From: Butyricicoccus_A sp963588905
GTDB taxonomy: Bacteria; Bacillota; Clostridia; Oscillospirales; Butyricicoccaceae
Length of the DNA stretch: 64,000 nt
NCBI GenBank assembly: GCA_963588905.1
Contig: CAVAJF010000036.1
Location: 1-64,000 of the forward strand
Reading direction: 5' to 3'
Part shown: positions 1 to 8,458 of the stretch, one piece after another
Layout: each line of letters begins with the position of its first letter
Numbering within the stretch: the first letter of the stretch is position 1
Position numbers and translations under genes: made by a program
The notes under the pieces: model-generated
Database searches by the model: none
Seen by the model: the letters and a program-made list of their open reading frames with translations, nothing else
What the model was told of the DNA's origin: nothing

Positions 1-87
1 GTTCCCATTCCGAACACGGTAGTTAAGCTCATTTACGCTGAAAATACTTGGCTGGTGACGGCCTGGGAAGATAGGTCGATGCCTACA
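1..87 (+). rRNA. rrf: 5S ribosomal RNA, 3' part
   Basis: The window opens inside a 5S rRNA. The stretch reads as the conserved CCGAACACGG loop region, then the GCCTGGGAAGATAGGTCG arm near the 3' end. The 5' third lies outside the window. The exact 3' end is estimated; a terminator follows at once, so this is the end of an rRNA operon. Confidence 0.9.
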
Positions 88-92
88 CAGAT

Positions 93-125
93 AACGGAAC
101 TGATTTATTCAGTTCCGTTTTTTTA
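93..125 (+). terminator. rRNA operon terminator
   Basis: A 10 bp stem (AACGGAACTG / CAGTTCCGTT) with a 7-nt loop is followed by a run of seven T. It lies directly behind the 5S rRNA. Confidence 0.9.
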
Positions 126-151
126 TGAAAATATATCTCGGGAGGATGACG

Positions 152-898
152 GTGACATATTTAATTATTTGCCCGCTAGTATTTTTAGCCGGATTTGTAG
201 ATGCGGTAGCTGGCGGTGGTGGTTTGATTTCTCTGCCGGCCTATATGCTTGCTGGATTGCCGGTACACAATGCAATCGCTACCAATAAGATGAGTTCTAC
301 GATGGGAACTTCTATTGCTACCTATCAGTATGCAAAAAGCGGGTATATCCCGTGGAAATTGGTTGGATTTTGTATTGTATCGGCTTTCATTGGTTCCTCT
401 TGTGGCGCGAATTTGGCATTGGTTGTAGATGATTACTATTTTAAGATTTTAATGCTGATTATTTTGCCATTGACTGCTTTTTATGTCACAAGACCACGTT
501 CATTTGCAGGCGATAAAACACCATATTCCCAAGCACGTACAACCATGTACAGCATGTTGATTGCATTGGGTGTAGGTGTATATGATGGGTTTTATGGTCC
601 GGGTACGGGAACTTTTTTGATTCTTTTCTTGACAGCACTGGCACATATGGATCTAAAAAAAGCCAATGGAACGACCAAAGCAATCAATTTGACCACTAAT
701 ATATCAGCATTGGTTATTTTTCTTCTCAATGCAAAGGTTATATTACCGTTAGGTATTATTGCCGGTGCCTTTAATATCGCGGGAAACTATATTGGCACAA
801 AATTTTTTGACCGCGGCGGTGCGAAATCTGTGAAGCTACTTACAATCGTTGTCATTGTCATTTTCTTTATCAAGATTTTGCTGGAAATTTTAGGTTGA
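152..898 (+). CDS. TSUP (TauE/SafE) family membrane transporter
   Basis: A 248-residue integral membrane protein of the TauE/SafE (TSUP) family, which exports sulfite, sulfonates or related organic anions; the substrate here is unknown. The N-terminal half has the glycine-rich segment FVDAVAGGGGLISLPA followed by NKMSSTMGT, typical of the first family repeat. The second repeat carries the YDGFYGPGTGTF motif and NLTTN near residue 180. About seven to eight hydrophobic segments are visible. I start at GTG 152, because GGGAGG at 140-145 sits 6 nt upstream. The in-frame ATG at 125 has no ribosome binding site and overlaps the rRNA terminator. The gene is monocistronic, with its own terminator. 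Confidence 0.85.
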   Translation: MTYLIICPLVFLAGFVDAVAGGGGLISLPAYMLAGLPVHNAIATNKMSSTMGTSIATYQYAKSGYIPWKLVGFCIVSAFIGSSCGANLALVVDDYYFKILMLIILPLTAFYVTRPRSFAGDKTPYSQARTTMYSMLIALGVGVYDGFYGPGTGTFLILFLTALAHMDLKKANGTTKAINLTTNISALVIFLLNAKVILPLGIIAGAFNIAGNYIGTKFFDRGGAKSVKLLTIVVIVIFFIKILLEILG

Positions 899-908
899 TT
901 CTATCTTT

Positions 909-943
909 TATCAGGTTGGATGTATGTTCAACCTGATTTTTTT
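909..943 (+). terminator. Terminator after TSUP gene
   Basis: The stem ATCAGGTTG / CAACCTGAT closes a loop of about 12 nt and is followed by a T run. It sits 12 bp behind the stop codon. Confidence 0.85.
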
Positions 944-986
944 ATTTGGAATCGGAGAAAAATTACAAAAAAATTTTCTTGTGTTA

Positions 987-1015
987 TTGACTTTGTTTTA
1001 GGTCTATACTAATAT
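987..1015 (+). promoter_or_regulatory. SigA-type promoter of the DUF1846 gene
   Basis: TTGACT, a 17 bp spacer, then TAATAT; the predicted transcript start is about 30 bp before the start codon. Confidence 0.7.
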
Positions 1016-1053
1016 TTTATATAAAGAATATTCTGCGAAGAGGAAAGTGTTTT

Positions 1054-2541
1054 ATGAAGATTGGCTTTGATAATGACAAGTATTTAAACATGCAGTCTGA
1101 GCATATTCGGGAACGAATTGCAAAGTTCGACAATAAGTTGTACCTGGAATTTGGCGGAAAATTGTTTGATGATTACCACGCATCGCGTGTTTTGCCGGGA
1201 TTTCAGCCGGATTCTAAGCTGCAAATGCTGTTACAGCTGAAAGATCAGGCTGAAATTGTGATCGTCATCAATGCGGAGGATATTGAGACCAATAAAATCC
1301 GTGGTGACTATGGTATTTCTTATGATTTAGATGTTCTGCGTTTGATTGATGAGTTTCAAAATGTGGGATTATATGTCGGCAGCGTGTGCCTAACAAGATA
1401 TGCTTCTCAGCCATCTGCTGTACGATTCCGTGAAAAATTACAGGAATTGGGAATTAAGTCGTATTGTCATTACTCGATTCCGGGCTATCCGAGTGACGTC
1501 GCACATATTGTCAGCGATGAAGGCTATGGTAAAAATGATTATATCGAGACCGAACGCCCGCTTGTCGTTATCACTGCGCCAGGTCCAGGCAGCGGCAAGA
1601 TGGCAACCTGTCTTTCCCAGCTGTATCATGAATATAAGCGTGGCGTAAAGGCTGGTTATGCGAAGTTTGAGACGTTCCCAATTTGGAATCTGCCGCTCAA
1701 GCATCCGGTTAATCTGGCATACGAAGCAGCAACAGCTGATTTGAATGATGTCAATATGATTGATCCGTTCCATCTGGATGCATATGGAAAAACTACCGTA
1801 AATTACAACCGAGATATTGAAATTTTCCCGGTTGTTCGTGCCATGTTTGAGTTAATTGCCGGTAAAAGTCCATATCAGTCTCCGACAGATATGGGTGTCA
1901 ATATGGCAGGTAACTGTATCGTGGATGATGAAGCGTGTCGCAGAGCATCGGAACAGGAAATTATCCGCAGATATTACAAGTGTCTGTGCGACAAAAAACG
2001 ATATGGTACCACGAAAGACAGCTTGAGCAAGCTGGAACTGCTGATGAATCAGGCAGGTATCAGTGTACAGGATCGTGCTGTACGCAATGCGGCGCTGAAA
2101 AAGGAAGAAAACACCGATGGTCCTAGCGCAGCGATTGAATTGCCGGATGGAACCATTGTGACAGGAAAAACCAGTGAGCTGTTAGGCCCAATGGCTGGCG
2201 CTCTGCTCAATGCGCTTAAGCATTTGACTGGTATTGATGAACATATTGATTTGGTATCTCCAAAGGCTATTCAGCCGATTCAGGATCTTAAAACAGCGTA
2301 TTTGGGAAGCAAAAACCCGCGCTTACATACAGATGAAGTGCTGATTGCGCTGTCGGCATCGGCAGAGGATAATGCATTGGCTCGTCAGGCCATGGAGAAA
2401 CTGCCGGAACTGCGCGGTTGTGATGCACATTGTACGGTTTTGTTGTCCAGTGTGGATGAGCAGATTTGCAGCCGTCTGGGTATGTATTTGACTTGCGAGC
2501 CGAAATATGAAGAGGATTCTCGCCTCTATCATAAGAATTAA
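1054..2541 (+). CDS. DUF1846 family protein
   Basis: A 495-residue cytoplasmic protein of the DUF1846 (UPF0371) family. It matches that family along its whole length, including the start MKIGFDNDKYL, the block YLEFGGKLFDDYHASRVLPG and the central P-loop-like TAPGPGSGKMATCLSQ near residue 176. Family structures show a nucleotide-binding-like fold, but no biochemical role is established. The ATG has AGAGGAAAG upstream at proper spacing. The gene has its own promoter and a hairpin behind it, so it appears monocistronic. Length is normal for the family (about 490-500 residues). Confidence 0.9.
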   Translation: MKIGFDNDKYLNMQSEHIRERIAKFDNKLYLEFGGKLFDDYHASRVLPGFQPDSKLQMLLQLKDQAEIVIVINAEDIETNKIRGDYGISYDLDVLRLIDEFQNVGLYVGSVCLTRYASQPSAVRFREKLQELGIKSYCHYSIPGYPSDVAHIVSDEGYGKNDYIETERPLVVITAPGPGSGKMATCLSQLYHEYKRGVKAGYAKFETFPIWNLPLKHPVNLAYEAATADLNDVNMIDPFHLDAYGKTTVNYNRDIEIFPVVRAMFELIAGKSPYQSPTDMGVNMAGNCIVDDEACRRASEQEIIRRYYKCLCDKKRYGTTKDSLSKLELLMNQAGISVQDRAVRNAALKKEENTDGPSAAIELPDGTIVTGKTSELLGPMAGALLNALKHLTGIDEHIDLVSPKAIQPIQDLKTAYLGSKNPRLHTDEVLIALSASAEDNALARQAMEKLPELRGCDAHCTVLLSSVDEQICSRLGMYLTCEPKYEEDSRLYHKN

Positions 2542-2561
2542 GACGACAAGAGCATAGAAAA

Positions 2562-2589
2562 ACCCGTGAGTGATGATTCGCTCACGGGT
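2562..2589 (+). terminator. Probable terminator hairpin
   Basis: The perfect 9 bp stem ACCCGTGAG / CTCACGGGT has a 10-nt loop. Only a weak T-rich tail (CTTCT) follows, so termination strength is uncertain. Confidence 0.6.
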
Positions 2590-2700
2590 CTTCTGGTATC
2601 TGGCTAACGAGAATGTTGGGAACTTGTTCGTGAGAATGCAGTAGCTACTATATTTACCACTAATCAAATTCATATAATTTTTAATAAGGGGCGTGGATAT

Positions 2701-3318
2701 ATGACAGACAAATTATTTGATTTATTGAAAATAGTCCTTGAAAAATATTTAATATCGACAGTTGGTGCAGTAACATCCGCATTTATAATCTACTATATCA
2801 CGCCTTCAAATAATAAGTTACTGGTTAAATTTACTGAAACAGGATATAAAGTTTTCCTTGTTTGTATTTGTTTTCTGATTATAGAATTTGCGCGTTGGCT
2901 GGTGCAAAAGATACAGCATCATAATTATTTAAAAGATGTTAAAGAACAGGACAAACAAAGAAAAGCTGAAGAATATCAAAGAGATTTAGAAATGCTTTGG
3001 GAAAATGTAGATAAGCTTTCGCGGAGCGATTATCAATTATTACTTAGATTTGTAGAAAATGGAAATAAACCATATTATTATAGTTCTGATACGTATATAA
3101 GATCTTCTTTGCTAAATTCAAACTGGGTTCATAAGTCAGAGTCTAGACCTACAGAAAAAGTATTGATAAAGTCAAATAGAGATTCTTCACCAAAAGCATT
3201 TCCTATTCCAGTATACGAAACTATCTCTGGAGAATATCAATATGTTCTTAGAGAGGAGATTTATCAAATGCTTAAATACTCATACGAAAACTACGGAAAG
3301 ATTTCTCATTTTAAATAA
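2701..3318 (+). CDS. Membrane protein resembling SieB-type superinfection exclusion proteins
   Basis: A 205-residue protein with two N-terminal membrane segments (about residues 16-33 and 49-68). A basic, charged, probably coiled-coil stretch follows (RKAEEYQRDLEMLW), then a small soluble domain. The soluble part, LSRSDYQLLLRFVENGNKPYYY followed by a short winged-looking segment, is the layout I associate with SieB-like proteins (PF14163), known from phage P22 as superinfection exclusion factors. The match is by layout and a short motif only. The gene is visibly more AT-rich than its neighbours and stands alone, converging on the MATE gene with a 1 bp gap. AAGGGG lies upstream of the ATG. It could also be an unrelated small membrane protein. 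Confidence 0.55.
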   Translation: MTDKLFDLLKIVLEKYLISTVGAVTSAFIIYYITPSNNKLLVKFTETGYKVFLVCICFLIIEFARWLVQKIQHHNYLKDVKEQDKQRKAEEYQRDLEMLWENVDKLSRSDYQLLLRFVENGNKPYYYSSDTYIRSSLLNSNWVHKSESRPTEKVLIKSNRDSSPKAFPIPVYETISGEYQYVLREEIYQMLKYSYENYGKISHFK

Positions 3319-3319
3319 G

Positions 3320-4684
3320 TCATGCTCTGCGCCGCATATCCTGCATCTCTCTGCGAATCATAAAAACGCTGACAACGGCGGCTACACCGTCCGCAATGGG
3401 ACCGGAGTATAAAATGCCATCCATACCGAAAAACAGCGGTAAGATTAAAATGAGCGGCAAGAGAAAGAGAATCTGCCGTGTCATCGACAAAAATAAACCT
3501 TTAATCGGCTCACCGATGGCTGTAAAGAAGGTAGAAGAAATTGGTTGTAAGCAATTTAAAAATGTACAGAAAAAGAAAACACGGAAATAGGAAATAGCAA
3601 ATTCAAAATACAACGCATCGCCGGAACCGAACAGAGAAGTAATCTGTCGAGGAAACAGTTGGAACACAATAAATGATGCAATGGAAATGACAAAACCGCA
3701 CTGTACGGCGAGACGATATACCTTGCGGACACGAGCATATTGCTGTGCGCCATAGTTGAAGCTGGCGATCGGCTGGACAGACTGAGACAAACCAATGATG
3801 ACAGAGAAAAAGATCTGATTGACCTTGGTGATAATGCCTGCACATGCCAGCGGAATTTCTTCACCGTATATGGACATGGCACCGTAATGCGTCAAGGATT
3901 TATTCAAAGCAATCTGTACGATGGTCATGGCAATCTGGTTAAAACTTTGTGCGGCACCCAGCGCGGCGACACGGCATACATAGTCCGTGCGAGGACGAAA
4001 ATGCTGGCGTGTGAGACGAACGGTTTTATAGTGCATCAGATAGCGGACAGCTAGAATGGCGGAGACAATTTGACCGATAATGGTTGCCAAAGCAGCACCT
4101 GCCATGCCCCAATGCAAACCGAAAATAAAAATAGGATCTAAGATTAAGTTGATTGCAGCGCCGACCAGATTGCATGTCATGGTGAAGCGCGGACTGCCGT
4201 CAGCGCGAATCAAATGTCCGCCGCCGGTAGCCAAGATCAGAAACGGAAATCCGAAGGATGTAATTGCTGTATATGTTCTCGCATAGCCCAAAATATCTTC
4301 TGTTGAGCCGAAGAATCGCAGCATCGGCGTCAAAAACAGATGAGCGACAAGGCACAGAATCACGCCGCAAATCACGAGCATAGAAATGGCATTGCCGACA
4401 TAAAAGGCGGCGCGTTTGCTGTCACCTTCTCCCATCGTCAGGTTGAAGGCAGAAGCACCGCCGATGCCAAACATCAGTGCGATTGCAATGCAAATGGTTG
4501 TGAGTGGAAATGCCACGTTTGTCGCGGCGTTGCCGAGCGCGCCGATGCTCCAGCCGATAAAGACTTGATCGACAATGTTGTACAGAGCGCTGACCAGCAT
4601 GGCGATGATGCTTGGAACGGCGAAAGTGCGCAGCAGTTTACTGATTTTTTCTGTTTTCAGTGGATTGGATTGAACAGCTTCCAT
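3320..4684 (-). CDS. MATE family efflux transporter
   Basis: A 454-residue, 12-helix transporter of the MATE family, which exports drugs and other organic cations using a Na+ or H+ gradient. The N-terminal sequence PSIIAMLVSALYNIVDQVFIG is the characteristic first helix. Two homologous six-helix halves are visible, with a second FNQIAMTIVQIALN block near residue 245. AGGAGGT precedes the ATG. The gene lies downstream of the PAP2 gene in the same direction but beyond a terminator, so it may need its own promoter or read-through. An inverted repeat between the two genes could be an operator. Substrate cannot be told. Confidence 0.92.
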   Translation of the reverse strand: MEAVQSNPLKTEKISKLLRTFAVPSIIAMLVSALYNIVDQVFIGWSIGALGNAATNVAFPLTTICIAIALMFGIGGASAFNLTMGEGDSKRAAFYVGNAISMLVICGVILCLVAHLFLTPMLRFFGSTEDILGYARTYTAITSFGFPFLILATGGGHLIRADGSPRFTMTCNLVGAAINLILDPIFIFGLHWGMAGAALATIIGQIVSAILAVRYLMHYKTVRLTRQHFRPRTDYVCRVAALGAAQSFNQIAMTIVQIALNKSLTHYGAMSIYGEEIPLACAGIITKVNQIFFSVIIGLSQSVQPIASFNYGAQQYARVRKVYRLAVQCGFVISIASFIVFQLFPRQITSLFGSGDALYFEFAISYFRVFFFCTFLNCLQPISSTFFTAIGEPIKGLFLSMTRQILFLLPLILILPLFFGMDGILYSGPIADGVAAVVSVFMIRREMQDMRRRA

Positions 4685-4710
4685 GAAAGACCTCCTGTTA
4701 TGTCATCAAG

Positions 4711-4740
4711 AAAAATGCACTGCCGTATCAGACAGTGCAT
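4711..4740 (-). terminator. Terminator of the PAP2 transcript
   Basis: Read on the minus strand, the 8 bp stem ATGCACTG / CAGTGCAT is followed by a T run (the A run at 4711-4715 on the plus strand). It lies just past the PAP2 stop and ahead of the MATE start. Confidence 0.7.
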
Positions 4741-4741
4741 G

Positions 4742-4764
4742 TGACAGCATATGCTATGCTGTCA
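4742..4764. promoter_or_regulatory. 23 bp perfect inverted repeat, possible operator
   Basis: Two 10 bp arms (TGACAGCATA / TATGCTGTCA) flank a 3 bp centre. The repeat overlaps the stop codon of the PAP2 gene and lies upstream of the MATE start. It may bind a dimeric repressor or add a second hairpin to the terminator; the sequence alone does not decide. Confidence 0.45.
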
Positions 4765-5301
4765 ATTTTTTTGTTTTACTTTGTTTTGAACGATTGGTGT
4801 CACAAACCAACCGACACAAAATCCGAGAATCACGCCTGCCAACACATCGGTCGGATAGTGCAGATATAAATACAGACGAGAGAATGAAATGAGAACAGCG
4901 AGCACATACGCCGCAATGCCTGCCGTCCGATTGTTGCGGAACAGAGCGGTTGCCGCAGCAAACGAAGAAGACGTATGTCCGGATGGAAAAGAAGATGTAG
5001 TTGGCAATGCGATGAGCATGTCGGCAATCGGTTGTTCGACAAATGGCCGTGTGCGGTTGAACAGATGCTTGAGCAGTCCTTCACCGAGCGCCAGATTGAC
5101 AAGCAAGCAGACAACCATGCAAATGCCTGCGGTTCGCGTTTTCTTTCTGCAAAGCAGAAAAATCGAGAGAACAATCCAAATAAAACCGGCATTGTTCAGC
5201 TGCGATAGAATGGGAAAGATTCCATCGAATATCCAACAGCGCAGATGCTGTTGAATCGCAGATAAAATGGATAGGTCGAAAGAGGTTATTGCTTGCAGCA
5301 T
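4762..5301 (-). CDS. PAP2 family phosphatase
   Basis: A 179-residue membrane phosphatase of the PAP2 superfamily, in the class of undecaprenyl-pyrophosphate or lipid phosphate phosphatases. All three signature motifs are present: KHLFNRTRP, then FPSGHTSSS, then SRLYLYLHYPTDVLAG, which hold the catalytic histidines. Four to five membrane helices surround them. I chose the ATG at 5301 because GAGGT lies 8 nt upstream; a longer frame to 5343 would overlap the preceding gene. It starts 10 bp behind the small export protein gene and is probably co-transcribed with it. A role in undecaprenyl phosphate recycling is plausible but not shown. Confidence 0.88.
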   Translation of the reverse strand: MLQAITSFDLSILSAIQQHLRCWIFDGIFPILSQLNNAGFIWIVLSIFLLCRKKTRTAGICMVVCLLVNLALGEGLLKHLFNRTRPFVEQPIADMLIALPTTSSFPSGHTSSSFAAATALFRNNRTAGIAAYVLAVLISFSRLYLYLHYPTDVLAGVILGFCVGWFVTPIVQNKVKQKN

Positions 5302-5311
5302 ATGAAATACC

Positions 5312-5809
5312 TCAAGCAAACAGGTGCGCCAGACCGACGACACCGCGCGAAGCCACCGTCATAATGATACCGGCGGTGAAAATACCGAGCAGAATAGCTG
5401 GAAATGCTTTTTTCGGCGGAACATCCAACAGGGAAGCGATGACCGAACCCGACCATGCGCCGGTGCCAGGCAGCGGAATGCCGACAAACAGCCACAGACC
5501 AACAAAAGCAACCTTCTGAATGGTGTCGGATTTGTTCATCAGGTGCTTTTCATACCAATGGGTGAGGCGAGACAGCATGGGCAGCGTTTTCATCCAAGCA
5601 ATCAGTTTCTTGCCAAAGATTAAGATGAATGGGATTGGCAAAATGTTGCCCACGATGCTGAGCAGCAGAACGTTGAGCCAAGGCAGACCAAAGGCTGTGC
5701 CGACGATGACGGAACCGCGAAGCTCAATCAACGGAATCATGGAGACGATAAACACCGCGCCATATGCACTGATATGCGCCGCGAGAAAATTAAATACCGT
5801 ATTAATCAT
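5312..5809 (-). CDS. Small multi-drug export protein family (COG2426) membrane protein
   Basis: A 165-residue membrane protein matching the family annotated as small multi-drug export proteins (PF06695). The conserved features are MIPLIELRGSVIVG near residue 23, NILPIPFILIFGKK, and FVGIPLPGTGAWSGSVIA. Despite the name, the family's function is poorly established. The start at 5809 has GGAG 8 nt upstream; a longer frame reaching 5998 is rejected because it has no such site and adds a non-conserved segment. It is the first gene of a two-gene unit with the PAP2 phosphatase. Confidence 0.85.
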   Translation of the reverse strand: MINTVFNFLAAHISAYGAVFIVSMIPLIELRGSVIVGTAFGLPWLNVLLLSIVGNILPIPFILIFGKKLIAWMKTLPMLSRLTHWYEKHLMNKSDTIQKVAFVGLWLFVGIPLPGTGAWSGSVIASLLDVPPKKAFPAILLGIFTAGIIMTVASRGVVGLAHLFA

Positions 5810-5966
5810 GTGTAAACTCCTTGTATAGAATATAAAATATAGTATACCACAAATATGCATCGGAAACCGTACATAAATTGAAAAAGATACGCAACACAAA
5901 CGCAAAGATTTGTGTGCAACATCATGAAAACAACACGAAAAAAACAGAAGCCGGACGCGTGCGCGG

Positions 5967-5995
5967 TTGCAAGATGCGTGGGGTTGTGATACAAT
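5967..5995 (+). promoter_or_regulatory. Promoter of the aminotransferase gene
   Basis: TTGCAA, a 17 bp spacer, then TACAAT with an upstream TGA (extended -10). It predicts a leader of about 60 nt. Confidence 0.65.
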
Positions 5996-6062
5996 CATTT
6001 ATATGCGTATTCTTTTGTCTAACAGAAGCTGCGAAATTTAAAATTCATTGACAGGAGCGTTT

Positions 6063-7256
6063 ATGATGGAATATAAAATTGCTGACCATATTGCGGCGAT
6101 GAAGCCGTCTGCTATTCGTGAGATCTTTAAAGTTTTGGTTGATCCGGAAGTCATTGCACTTTCCGCTGGTTCTCCGGATTCCAGTGCATATCCGGTAAAG
6201 GAAATGGCAGAAGTAGGCGATGAAATCTTTGCAAATGAATTTGTCACTACGCTTGGATATGGCACGACAGAGGGCTATACTCCGCTGCGCGAGCAGACCA
6301 AGAAGCGTCTGCGTGAAAAGTATCAGACGGGTACCGATGACGATGATGTTATCATCACCACGGGCGGACAGCAGACAATCAGCCTGTTTACACAGACCAT
6401 GATTAACAAGGGCGATGTGATTGTATGTGAAGAGCCGAGCTTTATCGGTGCGCTCAATGCATTCCGCAGCTTTGGTGCACAGCTCAAGGGCGTGCCGATG
6501 GATGATGACGGTATGCGTATGGATCTGCTGGAGCAGGTACTGTCCACAACGGAAAATGTCAAGTTTATTTATGTCATTCCGACGTTCCAGAATCCGTCTG
6601 GTCGTACCATGACGCTGGAGCGCCGCAAGCAGCTGCTGGCATTGGCAAAGAAGTATGATGTCCTGATTTTGGAGGACAACCCGTACTTTGAGCTGCGCTA
6701 CGAGGGCGAACCGGTAGCAACTGTCAAGTCGATGGACACAGAAGGCCGCGTTGTCTATGCCGGTTCTTATTCGAAGGTTCTGTCTCCTGGTATGCGTATT
6801 GGTTTCTGCCTGGCAAACAAGGAAATCATTAATCGTATGGTTGTCTGCAAGCAGGTCAGCGATGTACATACCAACATGTATTTCCAGATGCTGGTGTCCA
6901 AATATTTGGACAAGTATGATTTGGATGCACATATCAAGGAAATCTGTGAGCTGCACAAGATCAAGCGCGATGCTATGCTGAAGGCGCTGGAGAAATATGT
7001 TGATCCGCGCGTAACCTTTACGCATCCGAACGGAGGTCTGTTCATTTGGGGCGAACTGCCGGAAGGCTATGACGGATTTAAGCTGTGCCAGGAGATCACC
7101 AAGAAGAAGGTTGCCTGCGTGCCGGGCAATGCTTTCCTGACCGATGAGAACGGCGTATCCAATGGTTTCCGCCTGAATTTCTCTATGCCGAGCTTGGAGA
7201 ATATCGAAATTGCTTGCCAGCGTATTGGCGAAACGGTTGCAGAGTTTCTGAAGTAA
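6063..7256 (+). CDS. PLP-dependent aminotransferase, class I/II (2-aminoadipate/kynurenine type)
   Basis: A 397-residue fold-type I PLP enzyme. It resembles the LysN / 2-aminoadipate and kynurenine aminotransferase group. The start IADHIAAMKPSAIREIFK, the block LGYGTTEGYTPLREQ and the TTGGQQTISLF segment are typical. ILEDNPYFELRY contains the PLP-ring aspartate and tyrosine, and GSYSKVLSPGMRIGF contains the Schiff-base lysine. The C-terminal GFRLNFSMPS holds the substrate carboxylate-binding arginine. Substrate is not predictable in detail. ATG 6063 follows CAGGAG; an in-frame ATG at 6066 is an equally spaced alternative. The envelope genes start 33 bp downstream without a terminator, so transcription may continue. 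Confidence 0.9.
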   Translation: MMEYKIADHIAAMKPSAIREIFKVLVDPEVIALSAGSPDSSAYPVKEMAEVGDEIFANEFVTTLGYGTTEGYTPLREQTKKRLREKYQTGTDDDDVIITTGGQQTISLFTQTMINKGDVIVCEEPSFIGALNAFRSFGAQLKGVPMDDDGMRMDLLEQVLSTTENVKFIYVIPTFQNPSGRTMTLERRKQLLALAKKYDVLILEDNPYFELRYEGEPVATVKSMDTEGRVVYAGSYSKVLSPGMRIGFCLANKEIINRMVVCKQVSDVHTNMYFQMLVSKYLDKYDLDAHIKEICELHKIKRDAMLKALEKYVDPRVTFTHPNGGLFIWGELPEGYDGFKLCQEITKKKVACVPGNAFLTDENGVSNGFRLNFSMPSLENIEIACQRIGETVAEFLK

Positions 7257-7289
7257 CAGAGACCGCTGTATTTTGAGGTAAATAACTAT

Positions 7290-8441
7290 ATGGATGAAGT
7301 ATATCAGGTTGTGCTGAAGATACTGGCAGCATTTTTTGTGACGGGCATTTTGTCCTTTGCATTGACGCCGCCGGTCAAACGGCTTGCACACCGCATCGGC
7401 GCGATTGATGTGCCGAAAGATGCACGCCGAATGCACAAAAAACCGATTCCGCGTCTGGGCGGTCTGGCGATTTATCTTAGTTTTGTCATCGTCAGCTTGG
7501 TGCTCGGACAGTGGAACATGCAGAATTTTACCATTCTGATCGGTTCGGCAATCATCGTTGTTTTGGGCATTTTTGATGACAGAAACGCGTTGAGCGCCAA
7601 ATTTAAGTTTGGTATTCAGCTGATTGCAGCGGCAATTCCGGTCGTATTCGGCAATCTGCGCATTGAGTTGATTACCAATCCCAATCTGTTCAGCGGAGAA
7701 CTCTATGTAAAGTTCGGCGCGCTAGCCATTCCGATTACGATTATTTGGATCGTTGCCATTACCAATGCCGTCAATCTGATTGACGGCTTGGACGGTTTGG
7801 CAGTTGGCGTTTCTGCGATTGCGTGCATGACCATGCTGGCAGTATCCCTGCTGATTGGAGAAGTGCCGATTGCCATTCTGCTGGCCGTACTGGCGGGTGC
7901 CTGCGTGGGATTCATGCCGTTTAATTTGAATCCGGCAAGCATTTTTATGGGAGATACCGGTTCGACCTTTTTGGGCTTTATGCTGGCGACACTGTCGATT
8001 CAGGGCATGTTTAAGGTTTATGCGATTATCTCCTTCGCTGTTCCGTTCCTGATTTTGGGTCTGCCGATCTTTGACACGGCGTTTGCATTTACACGCCGCA
8101 TTCTGTCCGGTCGCAGTCCGTTTTCCCCGGATCGCGGACATGTGCATCACAGATTGATTGACATGGGATTCAATCAGAAGCAGACGGTTGCGATTTTGTA
8201 TATCATTTCTACCGTTCTGGGCTTGCTTGCCGTTGTACTGACGACATCCGGCGAGTATCGTGCCATTGTCATGGTACTGGTCGTACTGATTACCTGTGTG
8301 GTTGGCGGTGGCATTTATCTGTCTGCGGAGCGCAAAAAGATGAAAATGCACGAAAAAAAGTTGCGTGAACTCAATCAGCAGGAAAGCAAAACGGAACAGC
8401 AAACCGCAGAGCAGACGCAGGATACCGATCAACCATCGTGA
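7290..8441 (+). CDS. tagO: Undecaprenyl-phosphate GlcNAc-1-phosphate transferase (TagO/WecA type)
   Basis: A 383-residue polytopic membrane enzyme of the MraY/WecA/TagO family. It transfers GlcNAc-1-phosphate from UDP-GlcNAc to undecaprenyl phosphate, the first step of teichoic acid or secondary wall polymer synthesis. Visible motifs are PKDARRMHKKPIPRLGG near residue 38, NLIDGLDGLA, the FMGDTGS motif and DRGHVHHRL, which marks GlcNAc-type rather than muramoyl-pentapeptide enzymes. About 11 helices are present. The C-terminal tail is charged and cytoplasmic. GAGGT precedes the ATG. The next gene makes the UDP-ManNAc precursor, supporting a shared wall-glycan role. Confidence 0.9.
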   Translation: MDEVYQVVLKILAAFFVTGILSFALTPPVKRLAHRIGAIDVPKDARRMHKKPIPRLGGLAIYLSFVIVSLVLGQWNMQNFTILIGSAIIVVLGIFDDRNALSAKFKFGIQLIAAAIPVVFGNLRIELITNPNLFSGELYVKFGALAIPITIIWIVAITNAVNLIDGLDGLAVGVSAIACMTMLAVSLLIGEVPIAILLAVLAGACVGFMPFNLNPASIFMGDTGSTFLGFMLATLSIQGMFKVYAIISFAVPFLILGLPIFDTAFAFTRRILSGRSPFSPDRGHVHHRLIDMGFNQKQTVAILYIISTVLGLLAVVLTTSGEYRAIVMVLVVLITCVVGGGIYLSAERKKMKMHEKKLRELNQQESKTEQQTAEQTQDTDQPS

Positions 8442-8458
8442 TCGCGGAGGATTTGACA

